Shown: in pieces, positions 35,664 through 48,620 of the stretch | Layout of the letters: each line of letters starts with the position of its first letter | Numbering within the stretch: position 1 is the first letter of the stretch | DNA from: Rhipidocladum racemiflorum | Lineage: Eukaryota > Streptophyta > Magnoliopsida > Poales > Poaceae | Length of the DNA: 64,000 nucleotides | Direction of reading: 5' to 3' | NCBI GenBank assembly: GCA_036346355.1 | Contig: CM070583.1 | Span: 3,224,001-3,288,000 of the forward strand | The notes under the pieces: model-generated | The model's input: the letters and a program-made list of their open reading frames with translations, nothing else | The model's database searches: none | What the model was told of the DNA's origin: nothing | Translations under genes and position numbers: made by a program

Positions 35664-35949
35664 GGGTGTGTTTGGTTACCTGCACCATTCTAACTTGTTT
35701 CGTATGAGCCATCCGGGCTAGCCTTGGCCTGACTGAGTGGATGCAAGTTAAGTTGTTTGGTTGCTTGTTTGTGCATCTCATGGGCCTGCATTAGAGAGAA
35801 GTCCAATTTCTGTGTTTTCTCCATCCTGTATGAGTGGGTGCAATTGCATCCACCTGGCCAGGTTGAACAGAAAACCAAACATGTGTTTAACAGATACAGT
35901 TGTATCCACTCATGCGATTCAGACATCATACAGGCAACCAAACACACCC
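35664..35949. mobile_element. Tourist MITE (286 bp, TSD TAA)
   Basis: Terminal inverted repeats GGGTGTGTTTGGTTACCTGCA and, opposite, GGGTGTGTTTGGTTGCCTGTA, flanked by TAA at 35,661-35,663 and 35,950-35,952: diagnostic of PIF/Harbinger-derived Tourist elements. It is about 0.45-0.7 kb upstream of the topoisomerase leader. Confidence 0.9.
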
Positions 35950-35952
35950 TAA

Positions 35953-36389
35953 GTGTTTCTAAAGTCTACGTGATAATAATTCAGTTTTAATTTTATGTTT
36001 GCGGCTCCACCTTAAGGATTTTCCAATTTTTTTCCCGGACACTAGTAATTATGAAGTAGCCACTGACTTAAGAATGGAGTACACACCGCTTTCCAAATGC
36101 GGAAACGCCTTCCACGCAAACCCCCACCCACATAGTCCCGGATAAATCCTAATCCACAAGCGCCACACAGACACCCACTGATGCTCCGACCCCACTCCAC
36201 ATCCGCTCCCACAGACGCGCGGGCCCCACCGCTGGGTGCGTGCGGTGGGGGCTTCCGGTTCACCGAATAGCGCGCGAGCCAGCCACGCACGCTTCGCCCC
36301 CTCCCTCTCTCACTGCGCGTGGGCCCCACCCTCCCCACTCTCCCCCCCCCCCCCCCTCTTCACCCATTCCTCTGGCCTGAATCCGAACA
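35953..36389 (+). promoter_or_regulatory. upstream region of the topoisomerase I gene
   Basis: GC content rises towards the gene; a run of C at 36,343-36,356 and CT-rich stretches lie just before the leader. No TATA box is obvious, in keeping with a housekeeping promoter. GTGGGCCCCAC-type GGGCC elements occur near 36,218 and 36,321. Confidence 0.4.
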
Positions 36390-37157
36390 AGACAAGGAGA
36401 GGAGAGGACATAGATAAGCGCACAGCAAGCCCAGCGGAGCCCTAACCCTAACTCCAGCTCCACCCCCCGTCGCCGCCGCCGCCTCGCCGGAGGGCAGCCC
36501 ACCGGCCCCGCCGCCGCGAGATCCGGACAGCGGCTCTGCTTCCCCTCCCCGCTCCGCTCCGGGGGCGGACGCGGCCGCGCGCCTAGGTGCGTCTCGCCCT
36601 CTCCGTCTCCCCTCCTCCCCCCTCGCGCTCTGGGGCCGGCGTCTCGTGCGGGTGTTCGCGCGGTGTTGGGGGTGGCGTGGCTAGGGTTGCGCCGATGATC
36701 CGATGGGGGCCGTGGGGGTGGATCGGGGGACGGTTGAGCCATTCCGGCTCCCGAGGGAGGCGGCTTCGTTTCGGCGTGGGGGGGCCGATCTGAGGGGGAG
36801 GTGTGGGAGCACGGTGGTTTGGTTGGTGTCGTGCGTCGTGTTCATCTTAGTATGATGTCCAAACAGGGGGAAACCTTATCCTGAATCGGATTTGGCTATG
36901 TTTAGGGCAGGTGTATGACAATCTGTGGTGGTTTTGCCAATCACGGGATGATGGGAACATTAATTTGGAGACGGTTTACGTTGAGATAGGCTCTTGGATG
37001 ACGTGATTTGTGCATAGACTGCTTCCTTTGATCCAATTTCTTGTACTTGTGTTCTGTGTTGGAATGGCAGAATGTCACCTACGGTTTGCTTACGTGAGTA
37101 AACTGTGCTTGCAGGTGTGGCTGACTTGGTCTATTTCATCCGTGTCCGGAGGAAGCA
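36390..37157 (+). other. topoisomerase I 5' leader with an intron
   Basis: A probable untranslated first exon (about 36,390-36,584) contains GGAGCCCTAACCCTAAC. A donor at 36,585 (GTGCGTCT) pairs with an acceptor ending at 37,114 (CTTGCAG), leaving 43 leader bases before the ATG. The transcription start is approximate. Confidence 0.6.
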
Positions 37158-40100
37158 ATGGCCTGTGTCAATCCTGTTATGTTTGACAATGACGATGACG
37201 ACGGGCCAATTTCCTTCAAGAGGTCGAGTACCTCTGTGAAGAACAGGTCCACCCCCTCGAAGCAGGATGGCTCGTCAGGAAATGTTGCGCCTGTTAGGAG
37301 CCCTAAAGTTGTGGCTTCAAACCCACAGAAGAATGGGCTGACCGGTGCTTCGAGGCCACTGCTGCCACAGAAGCCACAGTCCACCAGTTCGAACCCTAGG
37401 CCTTCGGGATCTGGTCAGCCAAACAGCTCTGCAGGACATAGTCAAAAGAGTGATGCAGTGGACAAGACTAAACTGAAAAGACCTCATGTGGAAGATGACA
37501 AGTCGGATGATTCAGATGATGAAAAACCAATTGGATTAAGGAAAAAGGTTGAGGAGAGGAAATTGAAGAGAGTTGATACAGGAGGTGAGAAGGCCGATGA
37601 TTCAGATGATGATCATAAGCCATTGAGTATGAAGATCAATCCAGCCAAACTGGCTTCCAATAGCACGAATAAGGCAGTTTTGGAGAACACTGCACCTAAA
37701 ATTGAGCAACCTGATGATGATTCAGACGATGACAAACCACTGGCCAGGAGGTTGCCCACTAATGCTGCTTTGAAAAACAGAGGCAATGTCTCTGATGATT
37801 CAGAGGATGAGAAGCCATTGGCTGCCCGATTTTCAAAAGTTACTGGGAGTGCAACTGCGAGTATCTCAAATTCCAAGGACAAGCTCCCATCTACCAACAA
37901 GGGGTTAAACAGTAATACAAGCACTCCCCGAAATTCAATTAAAAGGCCAAGTGATAATAATATTCAAGCAAGTTCAGCTATCAAGAAGGCAAAGCCTTCA
38001 GATACTCCCGCCTCTACAAGTATCAAAAGAGAATCCAAGGCAGATCACAATGACAACATACCTCTTTCGCAAAGATTGAAAATGGGCGAGTCTTCAAAAA
38101 GCAAGCCTCCTGCAAAGAATGTTGTAAAGAAGAGTGCTTCATCTTTTAATAAGAATAGCAAGAAAACGAAAATGAAAACAAAAAAAACAATGAAAAATTC
38201 TCAGTTCTCAAAGACAATGAAGGTCCCTCCTGGATCTGGTGGTGGACAAAAATGGACTACATTGGTGCACAATGGTGTTATTTTCCCTCCTCCATACAAT
38301 CCCCATGGTGTCAAAATGCTTTACAATAGGCAACCTGTTGATCTGACTCCAGAACAGGAGGAGGTGATATATAGAGTGTTATCTATTTATTACCTTGTTT
38401 TGCTACTTTGGATTCATAGCAATAATAATTATATAGTAATTAGGTTTCTCCTGAATCCAAATCACGCTTCTATGCATTTGTTCCTCTGCTGATTCTCTGT
38501 GTTGCAGGTTGCAACCATGTTTGCTGTGATGAAAGACACAGATTACGCGTCCAAGAAAACATTTATTGAGAACTTTTTCAATGACTGGAGAAAAATTCTT
38601 GGTAAAAACCATATTATCAAGAAATTTGAGCTTTGTGATTTCACCCCTATCTATGAATGGCACCTGAGAGAGAAGGAGAAGAAGAAGCAGATGACATCAG
38701 AGGTAGCTGCTTACAACTTATTATAGCAAAGCTGCATGTGTAATTTATTCTGCAGAATGAAAATGTAGTTCATATGTATGTGATGTCTGAAAAAATTGCA
38801 CAGTTGTTTTTGGTGACTTATGACTTAAAATCGTGTCTAAACTTCAGTAGCTTATAGAAGGCAGATTTATCCTGCCTCCATCATCTGAAATGATTAATCT
38901 TTAAAATTCTTTGTTTACAGGAGAAGAAAACATTGCGGGAAGAGAAGTTGAAACAAGAGGAGAAGTATATGTGGGCTGTTGTCGATGGTGTTAAAGAGAA
39001 GGTATTTTTTTATACTGTGTAATTACATAACTTATGCCTCGTTAATTTACAGATAGTTCTCTCCTAACCTTTTCTTTTGTTATTGTACTAGACAGGCTTT
39101 TTTTATTAGTCAACAATTGTTAGGTTGATCGTACTACTTCATTAGTTACTCCTTCAGTCCATCTGTTCAAAATTATTTGACATTTTAGCATGTGGCACAA
39201 GAATTAAGGTGTTGGTCAAAATGGCCACTCTAGTCCTATTAATTTCTTCCAAGATCCATTTGTAAAGAGCATTGGCTTTAAGTAAAGAGCATTGGGTTTA
39301 ATGCAACGTGCTATCAATTTCTAGTTTCTGATGTAGCAATTACATCCATGCATGCGCAAAAAGTAAAGATCACCACTGCATAACTCACTGCAGGAGCTCG
39401 GTTTGCTTAAATGCCTCAATGATGAGTGTAAGTATGCGTAAGAGTATTTATTAGGGGTGGGTCAAAGTAAGGGTATAACAGGAATTACCAAGAAACATTG
39501 TCCTCGAAAACATAGAATGTTGTATATTCTTGAACAAGAAGAGGAGTCTAAAATGTCATATATTTATGAATGGAGGTGTAAGATTTTTTTTGCCAGATGT
39601 GACGAATGGCATGTTACTGTGTGATAAAGACTTTACTTATTGACAGTAAACTGTTGTATCGTTGTTCCTTACCTAGGTTTCCTTTTCTTGCATATCAGTT
39701 GTGTCATCTGCCATGTACTCTAGAGAACCTGAGTCTGACTGATAGTGATCATTTCTCTTTAGCAAAGAATGACAAAAGACGAGACTCTACTACTCTCACT
39801 CTTGTGGTTTTCTCTGTTTCTGTTTTCTTATTCGGGATCTTGCTTTTCATGGTTCTCATCTCTGCAACTCGCGATTTCCGCGAGATGCTATATTAAGAGC
39901 ATTTTGCATACAGTTCTCCTGGGCTAAAATGTTTGTTCATTTCAGGTTGGTAATTTCAGAGTAGAACCACCTGGCTTGTTCAGGGGACGTGGAGAGCATC
40001 CGAAGGTGCAAATAAAAAACATTTAATCACATACATTTTTTGCTACTTAAAGTGAGCGCCTAAGGTTTTTTTATTACATTGTTATAGATGGGAAAACTGA

Positions 40101-43100
40101 AGAGACGCATTCGACCAAGTGATATTACAATAAACATCGGAACGGGGTCTCCGATCCCAGAGTGTCCGATACCTGGAGAAAGGTACCATAAAAGTTTTCC
40201 AGTTGTTGATGTTAAACTATATTTGGGGCTGCTAGCATGTATGCACTCTTGATTGGTCATGTGTCCTGCAGCTGGAAAGAAGTCAAACGTGACAATACTG
40301 TTACATGGTTGGCCTTTTGGAATGATCCAATAAGCCAAAAAGATTTCAAGTATGTTTTCCTGGCAGCAAGCAGCTCACTAAAGGGACAAAGTGACAAGGA
40401 GAAATATGAGAAGTCTCGAAAATTGAAGGTGAGGAAGTTCGTTGTGTGTGCCATGGAGGTTTTGAGTCTGCATGTACAACTAATTGTCATTCTGCATGGC
40501 CATGGCAGGATCACATACGCAAAATTCGTGAAAATTACACGAAGGATTTCAGGAGCAAAGATAAGACGAAGAGGCAAATTGCGGTGGCAACATACCTTAT
40601 AGATAAACTAGCCCTTAGGGCAGGCAATGAAAAGGTATTATCCTACTGGAACCCATGATCGCAGTTATGGAATGATATTCCAATTTATTCAAGAAGGTTG
40701 GGATGTATTTCTGTTGGCAATTTGGTTCAGTACGCCTAAAATCTGGTTCATAAATTCTTCTGTTTATTATGATGGATGCACAATTATGCTTGCTTTTATG
40801 TTATATGCCATATGCATCAGTGACATTATATTATCTAAAATAATTTTTTTGCGCCTAGACTGCTCTATCAAGTATTAGCCGAGGTGCTATGGCCACCACG
40901 AATTTACATGATGAGCCACTCTTCGACCGAAAATCTATTCCTTCCAGCCTGCAATTTTCTACATTTTTTTCTTTCATTTCTATTCAACTTTGAGCCTTAT
41001 TGACATATATTATCTTGATTTTTTATTCTTAGTTACTACTTCAAATCCTTTTCAGGATGATGATGAGGCTGATACTGTTGGTTGCTGTACGCTGAAGGTT
41101 GATAATGTTATTTGTGTGCCTCCAAATAAGCTTCAGGTCTTGATCTTTATTATTTATTCTGCATGATTACTCAACATGAAAACTTAATTTTGCTGCTATC
41201 TGATGCTTCATGACCTTTACAGTTTGACTTTCTCGGTAAAGATTCTGTAAGATACTTCAACACTGTAGAGGTTGAAGTGCCTGTGTACAAGGCAATTGAG
41301 GAATTCCGTGCTGGTATCTCTCTCCCTTGCTTCTCTTCCTCCACTCTCCCCACCCTAGTCAAATCATTCACATCTAATTTGCTTATTTGGTTTTGTAGGC
41401 AAGAAAGTGGGAGATGATATCTTTGACAAGCTAGATACAACTAGACTAAATGCTCATCTAAAGGATTTAATGCCTGGGCTTACTGCAAAAGTGTTCCGTA
41501 CATATAATGCTTCCATCACCTTGGATGATATTGTAAGTTTAAAGCAATTTTCACTTTTTCTTACCAGTTTTCCATTCTCTACTATTTTGTAATTTGTTAA
41601 ACTGCTTAGGCTTGCATAGACTCTCAGGGCCAAGATTAGTTGAAGTTGATCACAAGTAAGACCATTTAGGATAATATGTTGTACTATTTTGTTTTGGTAC
41701 TGCAACATTTATAGTTGTACTTGCACCCGCAGCTCAAACCAGCAAATATTTAGTTGGTCAATGTTATGAAGAGATCATTGTATCATCAGTTATTGCAAAT
41801 ATCAGTTTTTTTTCATATTCCTCAAAGAACGTGTACATACTTTATCGATTTTCATGTAGTTACCATGTTATTTTATAATATATTATTATTGTCTAAAGGA
41901 ATATGTATTTGTGCTGATATTTCAGTTGCACAAAGAAACAGAAGATGGAACTCTTCTTGAAAAAGCTGCTGTCTATCAACGAGCAAACAAAGAGGTACAA
42001 TTTTTTACTCTTTAAGAAAAAATTGAAGCACTTGCACCATAATTCGTCTCGTTTCTCAACCGTGCTTTGTTATTTACTCAGGTTGCCATAATTTGTAACC
42101 ATCAGCGTACTGTCTCAAAATCACACGAATCCCAGATGACTAGATTGAACGAAAAGATTGATGAATTAAAGGTTGGTTGTATGCTGCAAATGATTAGCTC
42201 AAACTTATACCTTTTCTTCGTCTTGTCTTCAAAACACTTTGTCATCATTTGCTTATTTTCTCCAGGTCCAGAGGGATGAGTTGAAAGTAGACTTAGGCAA
42301 AGTGAAGAAAGGAAAGCCTCTAGGCAATGATAAAGATGGGAAGCCAAAGAGAAAATTGGCCCCTGAAGCGTAATATCTCAGTCACAGATATATCATATTT
42401 TGTATATATTTAAATAAAGAGTGGATTGGAAAATCTCACAAAAGAAAAACCTACTTGCAGGTTTGAAAAGAAGATCTCTCAGATTGAAACCAAGATAGAG
42501 AAAATGGAGATGGATAAGAAGATTAAAGAGGATTTGAAGACGGTAGCACTAGGAACATCAAAGATCAACTACCTTGATCCTAGAATTACTGTGGCATGGT
42601 GCAAACGCCATGAAGTCCCTATTGAGAAGGTACCGTGGTTTCAGGACAGCTAGTTTCTTTTCTTAGTTTTACTGCATGGCTGCTCCTTTATTAAGTTCAC
42701 ACTCACAGGCGCATGCTCATATTACTTATCTATATCGCACTTCAGCATATCATACCTGGTGTGTCATTTTGTTTCCCTCCCTTGGAAAGATTTACTCCAA
42801 ATGTTTGGAAGACGTTTGGCAAGTCTATAACCTGGAGGGTGGCCAACCATAAATCCTCAACTGTGTACATACAATAAACTTTTGACCTTTTTCTATTATA
42901 ATTTACCTATAGGCTCAATACAAACTTACAGAATGCTATATAACCGTGGTATGAAATTTCACTGTTGAAGTTGCATTCTGCAGACACTGAAGTTTTCATT
43001 TGATACTTCTGTTTTGTGATTTTCAAATCCAATTTAACACCATACGTTCAAATGACTAGCCTGATTATTATTATTTTATAATCCTTAACATAACATGCTT

Positions 43101-43193
43101 CATTTGGTTGTTTTTTGCTGACAGATTTTCAACAAATCACTTATTGCAAAATTTGGATGGGCAATGGACGTCGATCCGGATTTCAGATTCTAA
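37158..43193 (+). CDS. TOP1: DNA topoisomerase I (type IB), spliced
   Basis: Nuclear enzyme that relaxes supercoils by nicking one strand through a 3'-phosphotyrosyl bond. Coding exons: 37158-38363, 38508-38702, 38921-39001, 39946-40005, 40088-40182, 40272-40428, 40509-40634, 41056-41136, 41223-41313, 41399-41532, 41926-41994, 42082-42171, 42266-42369, 42461-42629, 43125-43193. All junctions are GT/AG and keep frame, giving 908 residues. Residues 1-360 are a charged, low-complexity tail with five acidic DDSDDEKPL-like repeats. The core starts at QKWTTLVHNG (364-373). The catalytic pentad is visible: Arg635 (LALRAGNEK), Lys673 (LGKDS), Arg731 (VFRTYNAS), His772 (CNHQR) and Tyr867 (SKINYLDPR). 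A lysine/glutamate-rich linker (about 780-850) precedes the tyrosine. The long first exon and complete pentad argue for a functional gene. The start was chosen as the first ATG after the spliced leader. Confidence 0.95.
39149..39578. mobile_element. degenerate Stowaway-like element in topoisomerase intron
   Basis: Left end CTCCTTCAGTCCATCTGTTC and subterminal TGACATTTTAG pair with ATGACATTTTAGACTCC and CACCTCCATTC read from the right; TA flanks both ends. It accounts for about half of the 944-base intron. Confidence 0.5.
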
Positions 43194-44126
43194 GAGCATT
43201 GGCTGCCGGGTCAGTCCGCACCTCGTAAATTTGATCCAGCTTCCAGCCCTTCCCCCAGACACTAATTGCAGCTAGGAAAGGAAGAGCTCGGTGTTTGTTT
43301 TTTTGAAGTCTCCCTGCTCCTGGAAAGAAGGAAGCACCCGGCATTCTCTTTGTAGGCTTTTTTTTTTCCTCTTCTTTTTTCTTTTTGGTGTACTTGCCAT
43401 CGTTCGATTGCCTTAAGTTCTGTATGCGTTTGGGCTGAGGAATTCAAGCTTGTTGAGAACGGATGGACATTCAATTTATACCGAATTAATCTCAAATATA
43501 GACGACCTGTTGAGTGATGATCTCTTGGGACTTGAACTGCGTGCCGTGAAGGTTTAGTTTGGCTGTGGTAGCGAACTGTGTTGTGTATGTACTCGAGAAC
43601 TGGTGGTGGTAAATGATAATGGAAGAAGCGCTGAGGTGTAAATTTTGATCAAAGATGTTTCGTGGTTCTGTTATGCTGCTGTAATCTCAAACCTCGTTTA
43701 AATTAATAGTGTGCCATGGTTCTGTTGGAGGCTTGGGATCGTCCAAAATCTTGTGTTTTCAAGGCAGGATCTCTGTTCAATCTGCTGTCACCTTGCTCAA
43801 TGCTGATAATTCCCAGCCGTTGAAAAGGCGCAGGCTCTAGGATGTAGGACGTCAGATCGAATGTTAATAATAGACAGAATATGCAACAGTTGTGGTAGGT
43901 GTTCGACATTCTTGTGGGCTTGGTTGCCTGACTTGAGGCAGGGTTGGTTAGACATACATCTCCCAGGAGCAGCATATGCATGAACTAACCAATAACCCCT
44001 CTCTTGCGCCAAATAAATAAATGAACAATCACTCTCTTTAAAAGGGAGAATGATTTTTTTTTTTTTTTTTTAAAAGGCAAAAGCTAAAAAGGGGAAATAA
44101 TTTAAGAGTCGTCTGATTATAGTAAG
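43194..44126. other. topoisomerase I 3'UTR and downstream spacer
   Basis: The 3'UTR probably extends several hundred bases; no clear AATAAA is seen before 43,700, though AATAAATAAATG occurs at 44,014. Otherwise no feature. Confidence 0.4.
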
Positions 44127-44261
44127 AGAGGTGTTCTTATGCTTTTCTTTTTTAAAGTCGCATATATATATGATTGAGGGGTAGATGATGATTATTTACC
44201 CCTTCATTTGCTTTAATTATATATGCAACTTGTATTGGGAGGGAAAGTATAGAAACGCTCT
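44127..44261. mobile_element. MITE family member A
   Basis: Starts AGAGGTGTTCTTATGC and ends with a complementary GTATAGAAACGCTCTT. The internal GGTAGATGATGATTATTTACCCC is shared with 50,149-50,282 and 55,901-56,041. Superfamily not determined. Confidence 0.6.
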
Positions 44262-44877
44262 TTTAAAGTAAATCACTTTTGAATGGCTTGGATTAACGTA
44301 AGATTCGTGCAACCCTCCAACCCTAAAATGATCCCTTCCTCCCCCTCCGTTGCTGATCGTGTGTATGTCGGTGCCACCGCAAATAATACTCATCTCTCAC
44401 TATCGGATCTATTGCAGGGCACAATTGTCCACGCCAAGGACGGACCAGTGGCTCTGGTTGGAGTGAGTGTGAATTAAGTTTATATTTTTATTCTAAAATG
44501 TAAATAAGATTACTCACATAAATACTTTTAATATGTCCATAGCTCTAGCTCCATGGATCTAATGAACCTAAGAATACTCAACTGGACCTATAGCTCTGCC
44601 AAACAGGGTCTAAAGGCTCATTTGGATTGAAGGAATTTCAAAGTGAGAGTACAAAGATCGGAAAAGTTTTTTTTAAAATTGATTAGAAGCTTTGATATTA
44701 ACTAAAAAAACAATAGCCGAATTACAAATACACACACCACGCACGCGCTTGCGCTGAGCCGAGTCTCGAACACGCGACGAGCCGGCTGCCAACGGAGCAT
44801 CAGCCGGTCCTCGAATACTAACATTTGGAACGGAGGATTGGAGCCACCAATTTCTATGGAAAGTTTGTACCCAACAG
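44262..44877. other. spacer upstream of LSM2 promoter repeat
   Basis: No gene recognised; the open frame at 44,283-44,477 has no known similarity and lacks gene context. Confidence 0.35.
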
Positions 44878-45022
44878 CCCAGCTCAGCCCAGTCCAGCCC
44901 ATTGTTCGGTCGTACCCACCCAATTCCCAGCTCATCCCAGTCCAGCCCATTGTTCGGTCGTACCCACCCAATTCCCAGCTCAGCCCAGTCCAGCCCATAT
45001 GTTCGGCCGTACCCACCCAATT
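44878..45022 (+). promoter_or_regulatory. 48-bp triplication in the LSM2 promoter
   Basis: Three near-identical units with ATTGTTCGGTCG at 44,901 and 44,949 and ATATGTTCGGCCG at 44,997 (period 48). Each carries CCCAGTCCAGCCCA; AGCCCA is the reverse of the TGGGCT site II-like element common upstream of plant housekeeping genes. Located about 0.5-0.7 kb before the ATG and just before the likely transcription start. Confidence 0.7.
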
Positions 45023-45039
45023 CCGCCACCGCGAGCTAG

Positions 45040-45560
45040 CTAACAGCAAGCTAGGGTTTTAGTTACTCTGCGAGGCCTCCAGTTCCAGCGCCCCTCCTCC
45101 TCCTCCTCTTCCCCACTCGCTGGATTGGCTCGGCGTGGAGCGGAGATCTGGTTTCTTCTTTTGTTGGTAAGGAATCCCTCACTTTCTTGGATTTCTTCTT
45201 CCAGGAGTTGAGATGTTCTTCTTGTCGTCCTCCTTAGATTCACTCGTTGCCGCCGCGGGCAATCGAGTCCCGGATCTTTTTCTTCTGGGATTGGATTCGA
45301 TACTCCTGTCCGTCCAGCTAGTTGTTTGCGGATTTGTTCGCCGCTATGCACCAATACAATCCGTCCAGCATCTTTCGTTCGGTTCGATTCTTGGAGATCC
45401 TCGGTTCATGATGGAATCCGCGCGTCGATTACCCTAAACTAGCTTCAATACTGCCAATAGCAGCCTATTCTCCAGAGGTTTTCGTGTTTGGGGTGCTGAT
45501 TCCCGTTGTCGTTTTTGCAAATTTTCCAGAGTTGGCAGCAGCGAGGGTTCTATAGCCAAT
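45040..45560 (+). other. LSM2 5' leader, probably spliced
   Basis: Leader-like AAGCTAGGGTTTTAG at about 45,048; a candidate donor GTAAGG at 45,166 and acceptor TTTTCCAG ending at 45,529 would remove a 364-base intron, leaving 31 bases before the ATG. Confidence 0.45.
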
Positions 45561-46963
45561 ATGGTGAGTTCTTCTTCTCCATATGGTTTATTTCTTCTCT
45601 ATCTGTCGTTGCTAGGGCCGCGGTTTCTTGTTCAATATGGTTTGGTTATTGATGCTCTTTGTTCTTGTGCAGCTCTTCTTCTCCTACTTTAAGGAGCTCG
45701 TGGGGAAGGAGGTGACGGTGGAGCTCAAGAATGACCTGGCCATCCGCGGGACGCTCCACTCTGTCGATCAGTACCTCAACATCAAGCTCGAGAACACGCG
45801 CGTCGTCGACCAGGACAAGTACCCCCACATGGTATGATGCATGCTGCTGCCTTGGTTGTCTATTTGTTCCGAGTGAAAAATGCATGCCCATTAGCTGCTT
45901 GTTTGTGTAGATGGATCATTTGAGTTTGTAGACGAAGACTAACTTAATGTTCTGTTCATGGCTTTCCAGCATTAGCATTCTTGTGGCAACCTTAAAGTTA
46001 TACCCGTGATATCATTGTGCTCTTGGCTTTCCAGCAGTTTTCATCTTAAAATGACAGTTCATGGGTTTTATGTGAACTGTTGGGGTCTTTATAAGTTAGA
46101 TAGATCCAATAGCGCGATTCCAGACTCCCTGCTTTAGAACATGTTATTGCAGGGCTTACAAATGTTTGAACATGAATTTTGAGTTCTGGTGCTCGCAACT
46201 CATATAACCATCTGTTGTTGAATGTGAAGGCTATGTCGACATGGTTGTTTTAATGCCTGCACATGAAATTTTGTGGCCTGTTAATTCAAGTGCGTGCTGC
46301 ACATAGAACCATCTGTTGTTGGATGTGATCATGTGAAGGCTATGTCAACATGTGTTGTTGTGTAAGCAATTTGTGGTTGCTTAGCTAACATTGTGCTGGC
46401 TTCCCCTTTTTCCGTACAACCCCATGGGTATGTCATTTTGGATCTAGTAGTCGATTTAATAGCAAGTAGTACTCAGATCTAGATATTTAGTTGGCTTTTC
46501 GGATACATAATTCCGACCAATGATATTTTGCGGAGGGTGTACGTAGGAGGTCCAACTCATTCGTATTACATATCATTACTTAAGTACATGTTGTGTGAAG
46601 TAATCCCAAAGGCAAGCAAAGCTTAGATCATATACCACGCCTTGTTGGTACGATAGTTACATGTTATATGGTGCATATCCCCTTGTTGTCAGTGTTTGCT
46701 AAATGGCAATTCGTTAATCTCTGGAGAATACACTTATGCATTTCCTTTCTACAAAAAAGAGCTATGTGCATCAGTCAAGTAGCACTTATGATCAAGAATT
46801 CATGCTGGGCATCCTTTGAACACTCATCATTTCCCTCTGGCAGCTATCGGTGCGTAACTGCTTCATCAGGGGATCTGTTGTGCGGTATGTGCTGCTTCCG
46901 CAGGACGGCGTCGACATTGACATCCTCCATGATGCCACCAGGAGGGAGGCGCGTGGAGGCTGA
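45561..46963 (+). CDS. LSM2: U6 snRNA-associated Sm-like protein LSm2, spliced
   Basis: Coding exons 45561-45563 (ATG only), 45673-45831 and 46844-46963 give 93 residues, the usual length. The protein reads MLFFSYFKELVGKEVTVEL, then the Sm1 motif with GTLHSVDQYLNIKLEN, and the Sm2 motif IRGSVVRYVLLP (62-73), ending RREARGG. LSm2 is a subunit of the nuclear LSm2-8 ring, which binds the U6 snRNA 3' oligo(U), and of the cytoplasmic LSm1-7 ring for mRNA decapping. Introns are 109 and 1,012 bases with GT/AG ends. The first intron directly follows the initiator codon; without it the ORF would start elsewhere and lose the conserved N-terminus, which supports this start. No damage is seen. Confidence 0.95.
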
Positions 46964-48620
46964 TACTTGCACCGCGCTCTCCTTCCCCCTCATAGGAGCT
47001 CTAATATGATTTATGGAACATGTATGGTGCGATAGACACTTATATTGACATGGCTTAAAACTCGTATCAATTCCTCCTGGTACTTGCCAGTGGCAAACAA
47101 TCCAAGGTTGCAAGTCTTGTTATCAGGAAAGTGCAACCAGCAATGCCATGCTCCGGTTTCTTGTCGGATGGATTTCGATTAATGTTCATTAGATGAAACA
47201 GGGCCCGTCGATTTTCTTGAGAAGTTTTGAGGTGGAAGTCTGCACCGGTCAACGATCAACGGCCTGGATGGCTGATAAGGTTTAATCTGGATTCTGGATG
47301 ATCTCGACTTGAAGTTAAAGCGATAACAACCGTGGGCCTGCTGATTAATGGAATGCTGCGGTTGTTTAATCGACGCCGAATGGATTTAGCGGTCTGGTTC
47401 ATGATTGTTAAGCAAGTTTTTTACTTCAAAGAACTTGCCGAACATCCGGTTACGATGCTTGCCATTCCCTAGTTAATTGCAGGCTGTTGGCAATGTCATA
47501 ATCGGGAGATAGTACTCTGGTACGATGCTTTTATTGTAATTGTAAAACAGGAACGGGATCGAAGGATTCTATCCTCCATAAGATTATGAGATCCGGACCG
47601 CTATTTTCTACACGATTTTCTACCCTGATTTAGATGCTAAATAAGTTTGAGGTTAGTAACAGGTTACATCCTAACTCCCAAATCCAGTCAGCCCAAAATG
47701 TAATCCCCATTCCCCAAGAGTAATCCTCTTCAGCATTGAAAGTTGAAACTCATTCGTGAGCCCGAGAAAGAAGAAGAATAAAAAAGGGAAAAAGGAACCA
47801 CTGATGGTGGTCGGAGTAGCGTGCGAGTTTGTGATAATGGTAGTTGTTTTTGTAATGATCAAATTTGTTAATTGAATTGTTTTTTATTTTTATTTTGATG
47901 ATTTAAGATTTATAAGATCCTAGAATTATTTATGTTGCACTTTCTAGTGAATTTTGAATATATATGTGTGTGTGATTTATAATGTTAGTACCCAAACAAG
48001 TCCTTATTTGCGTAATTATAAATACATTCGAAATTATTCAATCACTCTTGTACATCATTAACAAAAAAAATCCATTTGAAATTATCTAAAAGTAATAAAA
48101 ACAATGATATATGCACTAAATCAGCAACAAAACAAACCATCATTCCCTTCAGGGTATTCTAGTCATTTCTCACTCAGCACAGACAATCAGCCCTATAAAT
48201 AATCAAGATTGTCGAACGACCAGATTCTCCAACCAACACAGCCGTTTCTCCAGACAATTGATATAATACAGAATCTACACAATCCGAATCTATCTCGAAT
48301 GAGACCTAAATAATAATGAGTTATACATGTAAAATATGCGTCGTTGAAAGCTTTTTTTTGCTTCCGCTACCGAACATATTTTTGCTCGAAACTTTAGCTT
48401 CGAGCAACCCTTTCTCCAACCAACTCGAGTCGATCTTGCAGGTCACGAGCCAGATACTGACATGACATCGGCCGATCAACATCCAACAAGCAGTGATTTC
48501 AAAGAATTAAGAGAAAAATAAATCCTACAAGAAGCACATCACGTACACGAAAACTTTAACTGTTGCAGTTGGTGATGTCACCATCCCCTACTTAACTCCT
48601 TTGTTTGATCGTAATTACTA
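46964..48620. other. LSM2 3'UTR and intergenic sequence
   Basis: 3'UTR probably to about 47,500-47,560. The rest is AT-rich; 47,540-48,310 contains possible MITE debris but no confident ends. Confidence 0.4.

Noticed and set aside
36260..36742. 160-codon minus ORF at the topoisomerase leader
   Set aside because: Antisense to a GC-rich 5' leader; no similarity or gene structure.
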